Shown here in pieces: positions 23,386 through 32,600 of a stretch of DNA of 64,000 nt; positions within the stretch are counted from its first letter, which is position 1; the number at the start of each line of letters is the position of its first letter. The notes below the pieces were generated by a model, which saw nothing but the letters and a program-made list of their open reading frames with translations, was not told the origin of the DNA and did not search any database. This DNA is from Lachnospiraceae bacterium P6B14 (GTDB lineage: Bacteria; Bacillota; Clostridia; Lachnospirales; Lachnospiraceae), in the NCBI GenBank assembly GCA_000687695.1, contig JHWZ01000004.1:62001-126000 (forward strand), written 5' to 3'. A program made the translations under genes and the position numbers.

Positions 23386-25913
23386 TACCTTGGTACCTCA
23401 ACCATCTTATAGCACTCTACCTGATCCAGCTCCGCGATATCATTGAAGCCCTCGAATACGAGACCACACTCATATCCGGCATTAACCTCCTTGACATCAT
23501 CCTTAAATCTCTTCAGTGATGCCAAAGGTCCTTCAAATATCTGCTCACCCTCACGACTGATACGTACAGAGCAGCCTCTCTCGATAGTACCGTCAAGCAC
23601 ATATGAACCGGCGATCGTTCCGATACCGGAAGCCTTGAACAGCTGTCTTACCTCTGCGTGAGCGATTACCTTCTCCTCGTAGATAGGCTCGAGCATTCCC
23701 TTCATAGCGCCCTCTACATCCTCGATCGCATCGTAGATGACTGAGTATGTACGTACATCGACGTTCTCTCTGTCGGCTGTTTCCTTCGCCTGGTTGTCCA
23801 TACGAACGTTGAATCCGATGATGATCGCATTTGACGCACTCGCCAAAGATACATCGGACTCCGTGATGGTACCGACACCACCATGGATAACACGTACTGC
23901 GACTTCCTCGTTTGAAAGCTTGACGAGACTCTGCTTGACAGCCTCCACGGAACCCTGTACGTCTGCCTTGATGATAAGTCCGAGCTCTTTGATATTTCCT
24001 GCCTGGATCTGATCGAACAGTCCGTCGAGAGAAAGCTTCTTCGCTTTTGTATCCTCGATGAGCTTGTCCTTGCCCTGAGCGATGTATGCCTGAGCGATCT
24101 GCTTTGCGTCCTTGTCATTTTCTTTGACAACGAATATCTCACCTGCATCAGGAACCCCGTTAAGACCGAGGATCTCAACCGGTGTTGACGGCTTCGCGGA
24201 TTTCACTCTCTCACCCTTGTGATCGATCATCGCACGAACCTTACCATAAGCAGGACCTACCGCGATATGATCACCGATATTCAGTGTACCCTTCTGTACG
24301 AGGACTGTAGCTACAGGACCACGTCCCTTGTCAAGCTCTGCCTCGATAACGACACCACGCGCATCACGCTTCGGATTCGCCTTCAGCTCAAGCACATCCG
24401 CAGTGAGGACGATCATCTCGAGAAGATTCTCAATACCCTCACCTGTATGAGCAGATACCGGACAGAATACTGTCTGGCCGCCCCACTCCTCAGGAACAAG
24501 CTCATACTCTGAAAGCTCTTTCTTTACGCGCTCTACGTTTGCGCCTTCTTTATCAATCTTATTTACGGCAACGATGATCTCTACACCAGCTGCCTTCGCA
24601 TGGTTTATAGCCTCGATGGTCTGTGGCATAACACCGTCATCAGCTGCTACCACAAGTACGGCGATATCCGTTGACTGTGCACCACGCATACGCATGGATG
24701 TGAACGCCTCATGTCCCGGAGTATCGAGGAATGTGATCTTCTGACCGTTGATCCTTACCACGTACGCACCGATATGCTGCGTGATACCACCGGCCTCGTG
24801 CTCGGATACATCGGTCTGACGGATAGCATCAAGAAGTGATGTCTTACCATGATCGACGTGACCCATAACACAGACTACAGGCGGACGCTTCTTCATCTTG
24901 GATTCGTCCTCATCCTCCTCCTTGAGAAGCTCGGCGACTACATCCACCTTCTCCTCCAACTCTACGAGGATATCATACTCCAGTGCGATCTCCTCTGCCT
25001 CTTCATAGGAAATATCCTGGTTCTGTGTAACCATCTTACCCTGCATAAAGAGCTTCTTTACAAGCCCTGAAGCAGGCATCTTCATACGGTCTGCAAGTTC
25101 TCTGATCGTAAGGATCTCAGGGATTTTTATACTCTTGATATCATCCTCAGGCTTCTGCTCAACCTGCTTCGGTCTGATAAATGCTCCCGCTCTGTTCGGA
25201 TCCTTTTTGGATCTTGCCTTACGGATTTCCTCCTCGCTGGCTCTGTGATAACCGCCACCGCTTTTACCGTAATCGTTTTTACCCTTTTTGCCTCGGCCGC
25301 CTCTGCGTGAATCCGGCTTTCCGCCACCGTCAAACGAAGGTGCGGGGCCTGATGAAAACTTGTTATCCCTGTCTCTGCCACCATCACGGCGAGCTCCTCT
25401 GCCGCCGTCTCTGCCTGCTCCTCTGTCACCACCTTTGGATCTGCGGTCACCGCCGCCGGCACGCAGATCTGCACCACCGTCAGAGTGATATGCTCTGGTC
25501 TGGTGTCTGGCGCCTGACTGTGTCTGTGTAGCTGCTCCTGCTCCCTGTGCCGGTGTGGCTGCAGGCTTTTTCGGAGGCTCAGCTACCGGTTCTGCCTTCG
25601 GCTGTTTCGGCTCCGGCTCAGCCTTTTTGGTTGTGGTCTTTTTCTTTGGAGCTGCTGCCGGCTTCTCTTCCTTTTTCGGAGTCTCGGCATCCTTCGGTTT
25701 ATCATCCGCCTTAACACTATTTCCTTCGAACGGAATAACTCCCTTTTCAAAGGACATCAAAAGGAACGGGATGGCGTTTCCCTCGATACTTGACTGCGCG
25801 CTTTTTACCTCATATCCGTTCGCATTCAAAAATGCCACGAGATCCGCGCTCTTTATATTTTTGTTTTGTTGCTGCATACTCCTGGCAATTTCGTAAATCC
25901 TCATTTTCGCCAT
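23385..25913 (-). CDS. infB: Translation initiation factor IF-2
   Basis: IF-2 is the GTPase that brings fMet-tRNA to the 30S subunit. The 842-residue protein has an N-terminal IF2_N segment, a long low-complexity linker (about residues 75-245) with Lys/Glu/Pro-rich then Gly/Arg/Asp-rich RGG-like parts, a second IF2_N ([14 protein letters not shown]), the G domain with [16 protein letters not shown] and NKID, and domains II-IV. The ATG at 25913 follows GGAGG. Linker length and composition vary widely in Clostridia. Confidence 0.97.
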   Translation of the reverse strand: MAKMRIYEIARSMQQQNKNIKSADLVAFLNANGYEVKSAQSSIEGNAIPFLLMSFEKGVIPFEGNSVKADDKPKDAETPKKEEKPAAAPKKKTTTKKAEPEPKQPKAEPVAEPPKKPAATPAQGAGAATQTQSGARHQTRAYHSDGGADLRAGGGDRRSKGGDRGAGRDGGRGARRDGGRDRDNKFSSGPAPSFDGGGKPDSRRGGRGKKGKNDYGKSGGGYHRASEEEIRKARSKKDPNRAGAFIRPKQVEQKPEDDIKSIKIPEILTIRELADRMKMPASGLVKKLFMQGKMVTQNQDISYEEAEEIALEYDILVELEEKVDVVAELLKEEDEDESKMKKRPPVVCVMGHVDHGKTSLLDAIRQTDVSEHEAGGITQHIGAYVVRINGQKITFLDTPGHEAFTSMRMRGAQSTDIAVLVVAADDGVMPQTIEAINHAKAAGVEIIVAVNKIDKEGANVERVKKELSEYELVPEEWGGQTVFCPVSAHTGEGIENLLEMIVLTADVLELKANPKRDARGVVIEAELDKGRGPVATVLVQKGTLNIGDHIAVGPAYGKVRAMIDHKGERVKSAKPSTPVEILGLNGVPDAGEIFVVKENDKDAKQIAQAYIAQGKDKLIEDTKAKKLSLDGLFDQIQAGNIKELGLIIKADVQGSVEAVKQSLVKLSNEEVAVRVIHGGVGTITESDVSLASASNAIIIGFNVRMDNQAKETADRENVDVRTYSVIYDAIEDVEGAMKGMLEPIYEEKVIAHAEVRQLFKASGIGTIAGSYVLDGTIERGCSVRISREGEQIFEGPLASLKRFKDDVKEVNAGYECGLVFEGFNDIAELDQVECYKMVEVPR

Positions 25914-25914
25914 A

Positions 25915-26241
25915 CTACGACACCTCCAAATCAATGTGTTTCTTTATGGATTTGGCAAACCCCTCATCCGTTACGGCGAGGCTTGCTCTCATCTGCTTTC
26001 CGACTGCTTTACCAAGTGTTTCCTTATCACTTATAAAAATGATCGGCACGTGATAATATTTACATGAATCGGTAAAGTTCTTTTTTGTCCCGGGCGATGC
26101 GTCATCGGCTATTATCACCAACCTCGCATCCCCGTCCTTTATCGAACGCTCTGTCATAAACTCACCGCTTACCAGCTTCCCTGCCTTCATCGCTAGTCCG
26201 AGCGTCCCCAAAGCCTTTGTGGTACTACTTTCTTTCGGCAA
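25915..26241 (-). CDS. ylxQ: YlxQ, L7Ae/L30e-type RNA-binding protein
   Basis: A 108-residue protein with [23 protein letters not shown] and [16 protein letters not shown], the signature of kink-turn-binding L7Ae relatives. The ATG of the longer frame lies deep in ylxR. The likely start is a TTG at 26241, six bases after GGAGG, giving a protein of normal length and a 17-base overlap with ylxR. It sits in the usual place between ylxR and infB. Confidence 0.85.
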   Translation of the reverse strand: MPKESSTTKALGTLGLAMKAGKLVSGEFMTERSIKDGDARLVIIADDASPGTKKNFTDSCKYYHVPIIFISDKETLGKAVGKQMRASLAVTDEGFAKSIKKHIDLEVS

Positions 26242-26461
26242 TCTCTTCCTCCAAATACCTGTAAACATCCTCCGGAACCTCACATCGTAATGCCCGATTA
26301 AAAGCTCCGGTCTTTTTGGCTTTTTTTAAGCATGCTTCGTCACAACACAGATATGCTCCGCGACCCGACTTGGTACTCATGTCAGCATATACACGGATCA
26401 GATCCTTTTGTTCTTTTTTTGATCTGCATGCTACGCATGTCCGCATTGGAACTCTGTTCAT
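26225..26461 (-). CDS. ylxR: YlxR (DUF448) nucleic-acid-binding protein
   Basis: A 78-residue basic protein with the conserved NRVPMRTCVACRSKKEQKDLIR start, GRGAYLC and AFNRALR. Homologues bind RNase P RNA or act as transcription regulators (family knowledge). Two CxxC-like pairs could bind metal. The ATG at 26461 lies two bases after the nusA stop, so translation is probably coupled. Confidence 0.93.
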   Translation of the reverse strand: MNRVPMRTCVACRSKKEQKDLIRVYADMSTKSGRGAYLCCDEACLKKAKKTGAFNRALRCEVPEDVYRYLEEEIAERK

Positions 26462-26462
26462 A

Positions 26463-27563
26463 TCAATATGCCTGAGACTCACTCTTTATATCAATCTTGA
26501 ACTTGGTGAGTCTTGCTGCAAGCTTGGCATTTAATCCTTCCTTACCGATAGCGAGTGAGAGCTGATAATCAGGCACAACAACCTCTGCCTTTCTCTCCTT
26601 CTCGTTCTCCTCGATCTCTACACGAACAACCTTTGACGGGCTGAGTGCGTTCTCGATAAAGATCGTAGGATCCTCGCTCCACTCCACGATATCGATCTTC
26701 TCTCCGCGGAGCTCATCAACTACGGCATTTACTCTCTCGCCGTTCACTCCGACGCATGCGCCTACCGCATCCACATCCGGGTCATAGCTTGTTACGGCGA
26801 TCTTTGATCTCACGCCCGGCTCTCTCGAAACACTCTTGATCTCGACTGTTCCGTCCTGGATCTCAGCGACCTCATTTTTGAAAAGATGCTTTACAAATCC
26901 CTCATCACTTCTTGAGATGATAACACGGATAACACCCTTCGGGGTCTCTCTGACGCCCTTTACATAAACCCTGATCCTCTCGCCGATGCGGAAATCCTCG
27001 CCCTCAACCTGCTCCTGAGGAGTAAGCAGAGCATCGATCTTTCCGATGTTGATCGTATATGTACCGTTGTTATAACGCTGAACGGTTCCTGTGATTATAT
27101 TATGAGCAGTGGTCTCGTACTGATTCTGAAGGATTCTCTTTTCCTCCTCACGGATCTTCTGTACTACGACCTGCTTTGCCTGCTGGGTAGCGATACGTCC
27201 GAAGTTCTTCGGAGTAACCTCGATGGAAACGGTATCTCCTTCCTTGCTTCCAGGGAACTTCAGCTCTGCCTCAGCGACTGAGATCTCCTGAGAATCATCC
27301 ATAACCTCCTTCACAACGGTCTTGTCCATGAATACATGAAACTCTCCCGTTGAACGATTCATATCCACGCGGACATTTTCGATAGAGGCTTTTTTCGAAT
27401 CCCCGTCTCCCTTTCCAAACTCTCTTTTGCACGCCATCACGAGTGAGCTCTCGATCGCCTCAAAAAGGATCTCCTTATCGATCTCCTTTTCCTTAGCAAG
27501 CGCCTCGATAGCCTGGATGAATTCGCTGCGTGAATCTACTACCTCTTCCTTTTTCTTTGCCAT
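26463..27563 (-). CDS. nusA: Transcription termination/antitermination factor NusA
   Basis: NusA binds RNA polymerase and nascent RNA and modulates pausing and termination. The 366-residue protein has the N-terminal domain (EFIQAIEALAKEKEIDKEI), S1 (TGTVQRYNNGTYTINIG), KH1 (GACVGVNGERVNAVVDEL) and KH2 (LAIGKEGLNAKLAARLT), without the acidic C-terminal repeats of proteobacteria. The ATG at 27563 has AAGGAGG directly upstream; the longer frame runs into rimP. Confidence 0.97.
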   Translation of the reverse strand: MAKKKEEVVDSRSEFIQAIEALAKEKEIDKEILFEAIESSLVMACKREFGKGDGDSKKASIENVRVDMNRSTGEFHVFMDKTVVKEVMDDSQEISVAEAELKFPGSKEGDTVSIEVTPKNFGRIATQQAKQVVVQKIREEEKRILQNQYETTAHNIITGTVQRYNNGTYTINIGKIDALLTPQEQVEGEDFRIGERIRVYVKGVRETPKGVIRVIISRSDEGFVKHLFKNEVAEIQDGTVEIKSVSREPGVRSKIAVTSYDPDVDAVGACVGVNGERVNAVVDELRGEKIDIVEWSEDPTIFIENALSPSKVVRVEIEENEKERKAEVVVPDYQLSLAIGKEGLNAKLAARLTKFKIDIKSESQAY

Positions 27564-27573
27564 GATATCCTCC

Positions 27574-28059
27574 TTAAAAATCGATCCACAGATGAATGGA
27601 CGATATATCCTTTCTTTTAAACTCTGAATCTTTATCATCAAATCCGATAGTTATCGTATCGGTTGCCTCATCGTATTTTTTCAGTACTCCCACAAACTCC
27701 TTCGCGGACAGCTTTTTGCCGTTTTCCTCATAGGTTATCGGTGAAAAAAGCTTGAAATCAACATCTTTTCCTATGCTTTTTAAAAAATGCTCCGGCTTTG
27801 TGAGTGCGCGCGTCAGTCCCGGTGAGCTGACCTCCAGCGTGTAAGCCTCTCTGATGAAATCTTTCTCCTTGTCTACCAGGTCGCTCAGCTCCCTGCAGAC
27901 ATCCGCCGTATCATCAGATGTTATACCGCCTTCCTTGTCGATATACACCCGAAGAATCTGCGTGCCGCCCTCCTTTAAAAGCTCGATATCATAGAGCTCA
28001 AAGCCCTTTTTTTCGAGTATCGGCACCACGAGTTCTTCGGTCCTATGCACATAGTCCAT
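27574..28059 (-). CDS. rimP: Ribosome maturation factor RimP
   Basis: RimP assists 30S subunit assembly. The 161-residue protein has VVPILEKKGFELYDIELLKEGG, the DTADVCRELSDLVD and the YTLEVSSPGLTRALT motif of the family. The ATG at 28059 follows GGAGGAG; upstream in-frame codons belong to the leader. It opens the rimP-nusA-infB operon behind a promoter at 28143-28171 and a leader hairpin. Confidence 0.95.
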   Translation of the reverse strand: MDYVHRTEELVVPILEKKGFELYDIELLKEGGTQILRVYIDKEGGITSDDTADVCRELSDLVDKEKDFIREAYTLEVSSPGLTRALTKPEHFLKSIGKDVDFKLFSPITYEENGKKLSAKEFVGVLKKYDEATDTITIGFDDKDSEFKRKDISSIHLWIDF

Positions 28060-28089
28060 AGTCTCCTCCGAATATCCTTCACAACAAGA

Positions 28090-28114
28090 ATGAGTGGCCT
28101 TTTTCAGACCACTC
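28090..28114 (-). promoter_or_regulatory. Leader hairpin upstream of rimP
   Basis: ATGAGTGG and CCACTCAT form an eight-base stem with an 11-base loop in the 80-base leader. No T-run follows, so it is not an obvious terminator. A regulatory role is conjecture. Confidence 0.4.
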
Positions 28115-28142
28115 ATCCAACAGTTACCATAAAACATATGTG

Positions 28143-28171
28143 ATAATACCATATTTTACGTTATTTGTCAA
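28143..28171 (-). promoter_or_regulatory. Sigma-A promoter of the rimP-nusA-infB operon
   Basis: Minus strand TTGACA (28171-28166), a 17-base spacer and TATTAT (28148-28143). It should drive the genes from rimP to ribF and the HAD gene. Confidence 0.85.
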
Positions 28172-28195
28172 GAAAAAATACTCAAAAAGTACGAT

Positions 28196-29266
28196 TTAAT
28201 CGGCTACTTCATTCGTGATCACGGTTTCTTTTTCACGCATGTCATAATCCACATCCTCATCAATCAGTTCGAGCATGATATCCGCAAACTTCGGATCAAA
28301 CTGGGTTCCCCTTCCTTTTTCGATCTCATTTCTGACCACATTCTGCGGGAGCGCGCTTCTGTAGCTACGGTTCGATGACATAGCATCATATGAGTCAGCC
28401 ACCGCGATTATCCTTGCGATCTCCGGTATCCCTTCACCCGAGAACTCACCCGGATACCCCTTCCCGTCGTAGCGCTCATGATGAAAATGAGCACCTGTAC
28501 ATATAAACGGATACTCGCTGATACTTGACAAAATCTGGTGTCCCATCTCCGAATGACCCTTTATTACTTCATACTCCTCGTCAGTCAGCTTACCCTTTTT
28601 GTTGATGATACTGTTCGGAATACCGATCTTTCCTACATCATGAAGCAGTCCCGCGTAGTATACCTTTATACACTCGTCCTCGGGAAGACCGTGTCTCTGC
28701 GCAATTCTCATCGAGTACTCCGCAACACGTATAGAGTGTCCATGCGAGTAGGCATCCTTGGCGTCTATCGCATTAACGAGAGCTGTCGCAGTCTGTCTGA
28801 AGAGTCTTTTTGTGGTTTTATTTGTTCTCTTCAGTATCTCAAGCTCTATCTCCTGATGCTTCTGTATACTTTTATTTCTCTGGAAAATAAAAATAATGGC
28901 GAGGAGCGTTACAAGTGTCGTAAAGAATCCGGGAATGATCGCTATCACATGCTGTACAAAAAGCCCCATTGCCATCACAGGGAACTGCATCAGAACCAGA
29001 ACGAGTGACGCCACGAAGCCGGGCTTTTTATAATACACCGTCAAGAGAATGAGACATACATTTGCAAGAGATGAAAGAACACCCGTAAAAGAGGTGATAG
29101 ATACCTCACCTCCGAACATGTACACGGTACCTCCTGATCTCGACATGATAAACATGAGTACCGCTGATGCTATGTAAAAAAGAACCAATGCGACAAACAT
29201 CACATTTGAAGGCTTGAAATCTGTCTGCTCTGCAGAATCAAGTGCCTCTAATTCCTGCTCATCCAT
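28196..29266 (-). CDS. Membrane HD-GYP domain phosphodiesterase
   Basis: A 356-residue protein that should hydrolyse cyclic di-GMP. Residues 20-130 hold five or six hydrophobic segments, a membrane sensor module without a recognised ligand domain. The HD-GYP domain has all key residues: H209-D210 in LLHDVGKIG, H262-H263 in HFHHERYDGKGYP with the GYP triad at 270-272, and IIAVADSYDAM. The ATG follows AGGAGG. It is a single-gene unit between tRNA-Glu and the rimP operon, with an unusual leader. PilZ and FapA-type proteins elsewhere in the window suggest c-di-GMP control of motility. Confidence 0.93.
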   Translation of the reverse strand: MDEQELEALDSAEQTDFKPSNVMFVALVLFYIASAVLMFIMSRSGGTVYMFGGEVSITSFTGVLSSLANVCLILLTVYYKKPGFVASLVLVLMQFPVMAMGLFVQHVIAIIPGFFTTLVTLLAIIFIFQRNKSIQKHQEIELEILKRTNKTTKRLFRQTATALVNAIDAKDAYSHGHSIRVAEYSMRIAQRHGLPEDECIKVYYAGLLHDVGKIGIPNSIINKKGKLTDEEYEVIKGHSEMGHQILSSISEYPFICTGAHFHHERYDGKGYPGEFSGEGIPEIARIIAVADSYDAMSSNRSYRSALPQNVVRNEIEKGRGTQFDPKFADIMLELIDEDVDYDMREKETVITNEVAD

Positions 29267-29279
29267 TACTACCTCCTAC

Positions 29280-29344
29280 GTCGAGCCCCCCCATGAAATG
29301 CAGCGCATGAGAACTCCCATGGCACACATCTCTATCCCCTCGAC
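29280..29344 (-). promoter_or_regulatory. Possible structured leader of the HD-GYP gene
   Basis: GTCGAG (29344-29339) and CTCGAC (29285-29280) could close a 65-base domain with an inner CATG-GAG/CTCATG hairpin and G-rich single strands, ending ten bases before the ribosome site. It does not match the GEMM c-di-GMP riboswitch sequence I know. Could be chance. Confidence 0.3.
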
Positions 29345-29361
29345 TATCTGAAACTTCTTAT

Positions 29362-29390
29362 ATTTTATCAAATCATTGTTGCTTTTTCAA
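29362..29390 (-). promoter_or_regulatory. Sigma-A promoter of the HD-GYP gene
   Basis: Minus strand TTGAAA (29390-29385), a 17-base spacer and TAAAAT (29367-29362) with extended TG. It starts just after the tRNA terminator. Confidence 0.7.
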
Positions 29391-29394
29391 GTTT

Positions 29395-29433
29395 TAAAAA
29401 AACCGATTTCCGTGTAAATATCACAGAAATCGG
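29395..29433 (-). terminator. Terminator of the tRNA-Glu gene
   Basis: Minus-strand arms CCGATTTC and GAAATCGG (29433-29403) with inner GTG/CAC pairing are followed by a seven-base T-run. Confidence 0.85.
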
Positions 29434-29442
29434 CATTCAGAA

Positions 29443-29514
29443 TAGTCCGTAGGGGAATCGAACCCCTGTTTCCGCCGTGAGAGGGCGGCGTCTTAGCCTC
29501 TTGACCAACGGACC
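29443..29514 (-). tRNA. tRNA-Glu (anticodon CTC)
   Basis: A 72-base cloverleaf is visible on the minus strand: acceptor GGTCCGT pairing with ACGGACT (last pair G-T), D-arm GGTCAAGAGGCTAAGAC, anticodon arm CCGCCCTCTCACGGCGG reading CTC in the loop, and T-arm AGGGGTTCGATTCCCCT. Discriminator base A; CCA is not encoded. The anticodon reads GAG codons. It has its own promoter and terminator. Confidence 0.95.
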
Positions 29515-29524
29515 ACTGAGGGAC

Positions 29525-29553
29525 AGTATACACTATCCTCAAAAAAAATGCAA
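29525..29553 (-). promoter_or_regulatory. Promoter of tRNA-Glu
   Basis: Minus strand TTGCAT (29553-29548), a 17-base spacer and TATACT (29530-29525), placing the start a few bases before the tRNA. The flanking GCTTGCATTT is also present at the rpsB promoter. Confidence 0.75.
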
Positions 29554-29574
29554 GCACTTTTTTTATTTTTTCAA

Positions 29575-29628
29575 AAAATCCGATCGGAGCCAATGCCTCG
29601 TGGCCACTCAAGCTCGATATGTTCCGAT
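29575..29628 (-). terminator. Probable terminator after polC
   Basis: Minus-strand ATCGGA (29628-29623) and TCCGAT (29588-29583) can pair around an inner GAGC/GCTC stem, then CGG and a six-base T-run. The long loop makes this moderate evidence. Confidence 0.45.
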
Positions 29629-29644
29629 GATTTTTATGCTTAAC

Positions 29645-32600
29645 CTAAAACATATCGAGTAGTGACATCTGATCATCCAGCGGGATATCTCCCAGTATTC
29701 CCAGCTCTCTCAGCTTGTCAACTGTTGTCTGGGTAGCGTGTGTTCTGTCCTTAAAGTTTTTGCACGAGGAGAACGGTCCGTCCTTGACTGCATCGGCGAT
29801 GGACTCGGCGGCGGCATCCGCCACTCCGTTTATCGCTATCAGCGACGGCATCAGGCGGTTATCCTCCGTTATCGTAAATCGCTTTGCATCGACCTTTTCC
29901 AGATCGATCGGTGCGAAGTCATAACCTCTCGCGTACATCTCCTGCACTATCTTCATATCGCCCTGGGCCGCCTCCTCCTTCGGAGAAAGCTTATCCTTAA
30001 AATCATTCGACTTGGATCTCTTATCATAATCCTTCATGGTCGCCTCGAGTGCACTGCGCCCCTGGCACATGAGCTCATAGTCAAACGCCTTAGCTCTGAT
30101 CGAGAAAAATGCCGCGTAGTACGCCAGCGGATAATAAACCTTGAACCACGCGATACGGAACGCCATCATGACGTAAGCCACGGCGTGAGCCTTCGGGAAC
30201 ATGTATTTGATCTTTCCGCAGGACTCAACATACCACTCGGGTACTCCGCAGGAAAGCATGGTTTCCTTCCACTCATCCCACTCTTTTACCTTACCTTTGG
30301 CAACAAGTCCTTTTCTGACCTTCTCCATGATCTTGAACGAAAGACCCTTTTCAACACCGGCATAGATCAGATACGTCATGATATCATCACGGGTACAGAT
30401 AGCCGTAGACAGCGTACAGTCTCCGTTTTTGATATAATACTGAGCATTATTTAACCACACATCGGTTCCATGTGAAAGACCTGATATGCGCACAAGATCC
30501 GAAAAGTTTTTCGGCTTCGTATCACGAAGCATCTGCATAACAAACTCGGTTCCCATCTCGGGTACACCCAGACATCCCAGATCCACTCCCATCAGGTCAG
30601 CCGGCTCCACTCCGAGAGCCTCCGTTCCCGCAAAGAGCGAAAGCACCTTTTCGTCATCGAGAGGAATCTTTATCGCATCCACTCCTGTTATATCCTCAAG
30701 CATTCTGATCATGGTCGGATCATCGTGCCCGAGTATATCTAGCTTCAAAAGGTTCGAATCGATCTTGTGATAATCGTAGTGTGTTGTGATGATCGGTATA
30801 TCCTTGTTTGCTGGATGCTGAACCGGCGTGAACACATTTATATCCCATCCGAGAGGAAGCACGACGATACCACCCGGATGCTGACCGGTAGAGTTTTTCA
30901 CTCCCTCGACACCGTCCTTCAGTCGCTCCACCTCTTCATCTCTGATGTGGATCTGCTTATCCTTGAAGAAGTTTTTCACATATCCGAATGCGGTTTTCTC
31001 TGCTATCGTACCAACGGTTCCCGCACGATACGTCTGGCCCTCACCGAAAATAACCTCCGTATAGGCATGCGCCTTCGACTGATATTCACCCGAGAAGTTC
31101 AGGTCGATATCGGGCTCTTTGTCTCCATAGAATCCTAAAAATGTCTCGAACGGGATGTCATGTCCGTCCCTGGTCAAAGGCTCTCCGCATACCGGACAAT
31201 TTTTCGGAGGCATATCGTATCCTGAGCTTCCGGAATATTTTTTAACTTCCTCGGAATCAAAATCCGAGTAGTGGCATTTTTCACAATAATAGTGAGCAGG
31301 GAGAGGGTTAACCTCCGTGATTCCTGCCATCGTTGCAACAAATGAAGATCCGACCGAGCCTCGGCTTCCTACGAGATATCCATCCTCATTTGATTTCCAC
31401 ACGAGCTTCTGCGCGATGATATACATCACGGCGAAACCGTTTGATATGATCGAATTAAGCTCTCTCTCGAGCCTTTCCTTAACCACCTCAGGCAGGTCCT
31501 CACCGTACATCTGGTGAGCCTTTCTGTAGCAGATATCCCTGAGCTGCTTGTCGGAATCCGGGATGACCGGAGCACACTTGTCAGGGAACACAGGCGAGAA
31601 CTTCTCAATCCTGTTTGCAATATCAACTGTATTGGTAACCACAACCTCCATCGCTTTTTCACGACCGAGATATGAGAACTCCTCGAGCATCTCATCTGTC
31701 GTACGGAAATAAAGCGGCGGCTGCTGCTCATCTGTTATCTTTTTTCCGGCGAGAAGTATCTCACGATATATCTCATCCTCCGGATTCAAAAAATGCGAAT
31801 CAGTCGTCGCACATATAGGCTTTCCGAGCTTGTCTCCGAGCGCAACAATCTTCCTGTTAATCTCTCTCAGATCGTCGTAGGATGTGATCCTTTCATAGGA
31901 TTCTCTTTTATCCGACTCGATCATAAATGCATTGTTATCGACAGGCTGGATCTCGAGATAGTCATAGAACTCAGCGATCTTTTCAATCCTGTCCTCATCC
32001 CTGTCATCAAGTATGGCCTGATAGAGTTCTCCCGCCTCACACGCGGAACCCACGATCAATCCTTCGCGGAGTCTCGCCAGTTCACTCTTCGGCACACGCG
32101 GACGTCTCTGGAAATACTTCAGATGTGAATCCGAGATAAGCCTGTAGAGATTCACCCTTCCGACCTCATTCGCCGCGAGTACTATTGCGTGATACATCGG
32201 TTTTCTTTTAGTGATCTCAGGCGCATGGTGCGTGAGCTCATACAGATCTTTTAAGTCATTGATATTTTTCTTTTTGAGGAGCGGGATCATTTTTACAAAA
32301 ATCTCCGCGGTGGCCTCTGCATCCTCTACCGCGCGGTGGTGATTCTCAAGTGAGATCTTCATCCTTTTTGCGACAGCATCGAGAGTTGCCTTGGCCATAT
32401 CCGGGAAAAGAACTCTCGCGATACCCACCGTGTCAACAACAGTGTAGTTCGTCTCACAACCCATCTCGAGAGCCTTTGCCTTTATAAAGCTGTGGTCAAA
32501 CTGAGCGTTATGCGCAACGAGTATCGACCCGTCACAAAAGCGCATGAAATCAGGCAGCACCTCTTTTATATCAGGCGCTCCGTTAACCATTGCATCTGTT

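Noticed and set aside
26242-26283. Upstream start for ylxQ inside ylxR
   Set aside because: Family members start near KALGTLG and a TTG with a ribosome site fits at 26241.
29387-29611. 74-aa open frame on the minus strand
   Set aside because: It covers the tRNA-Glu gene and is an artefact of that sequence.
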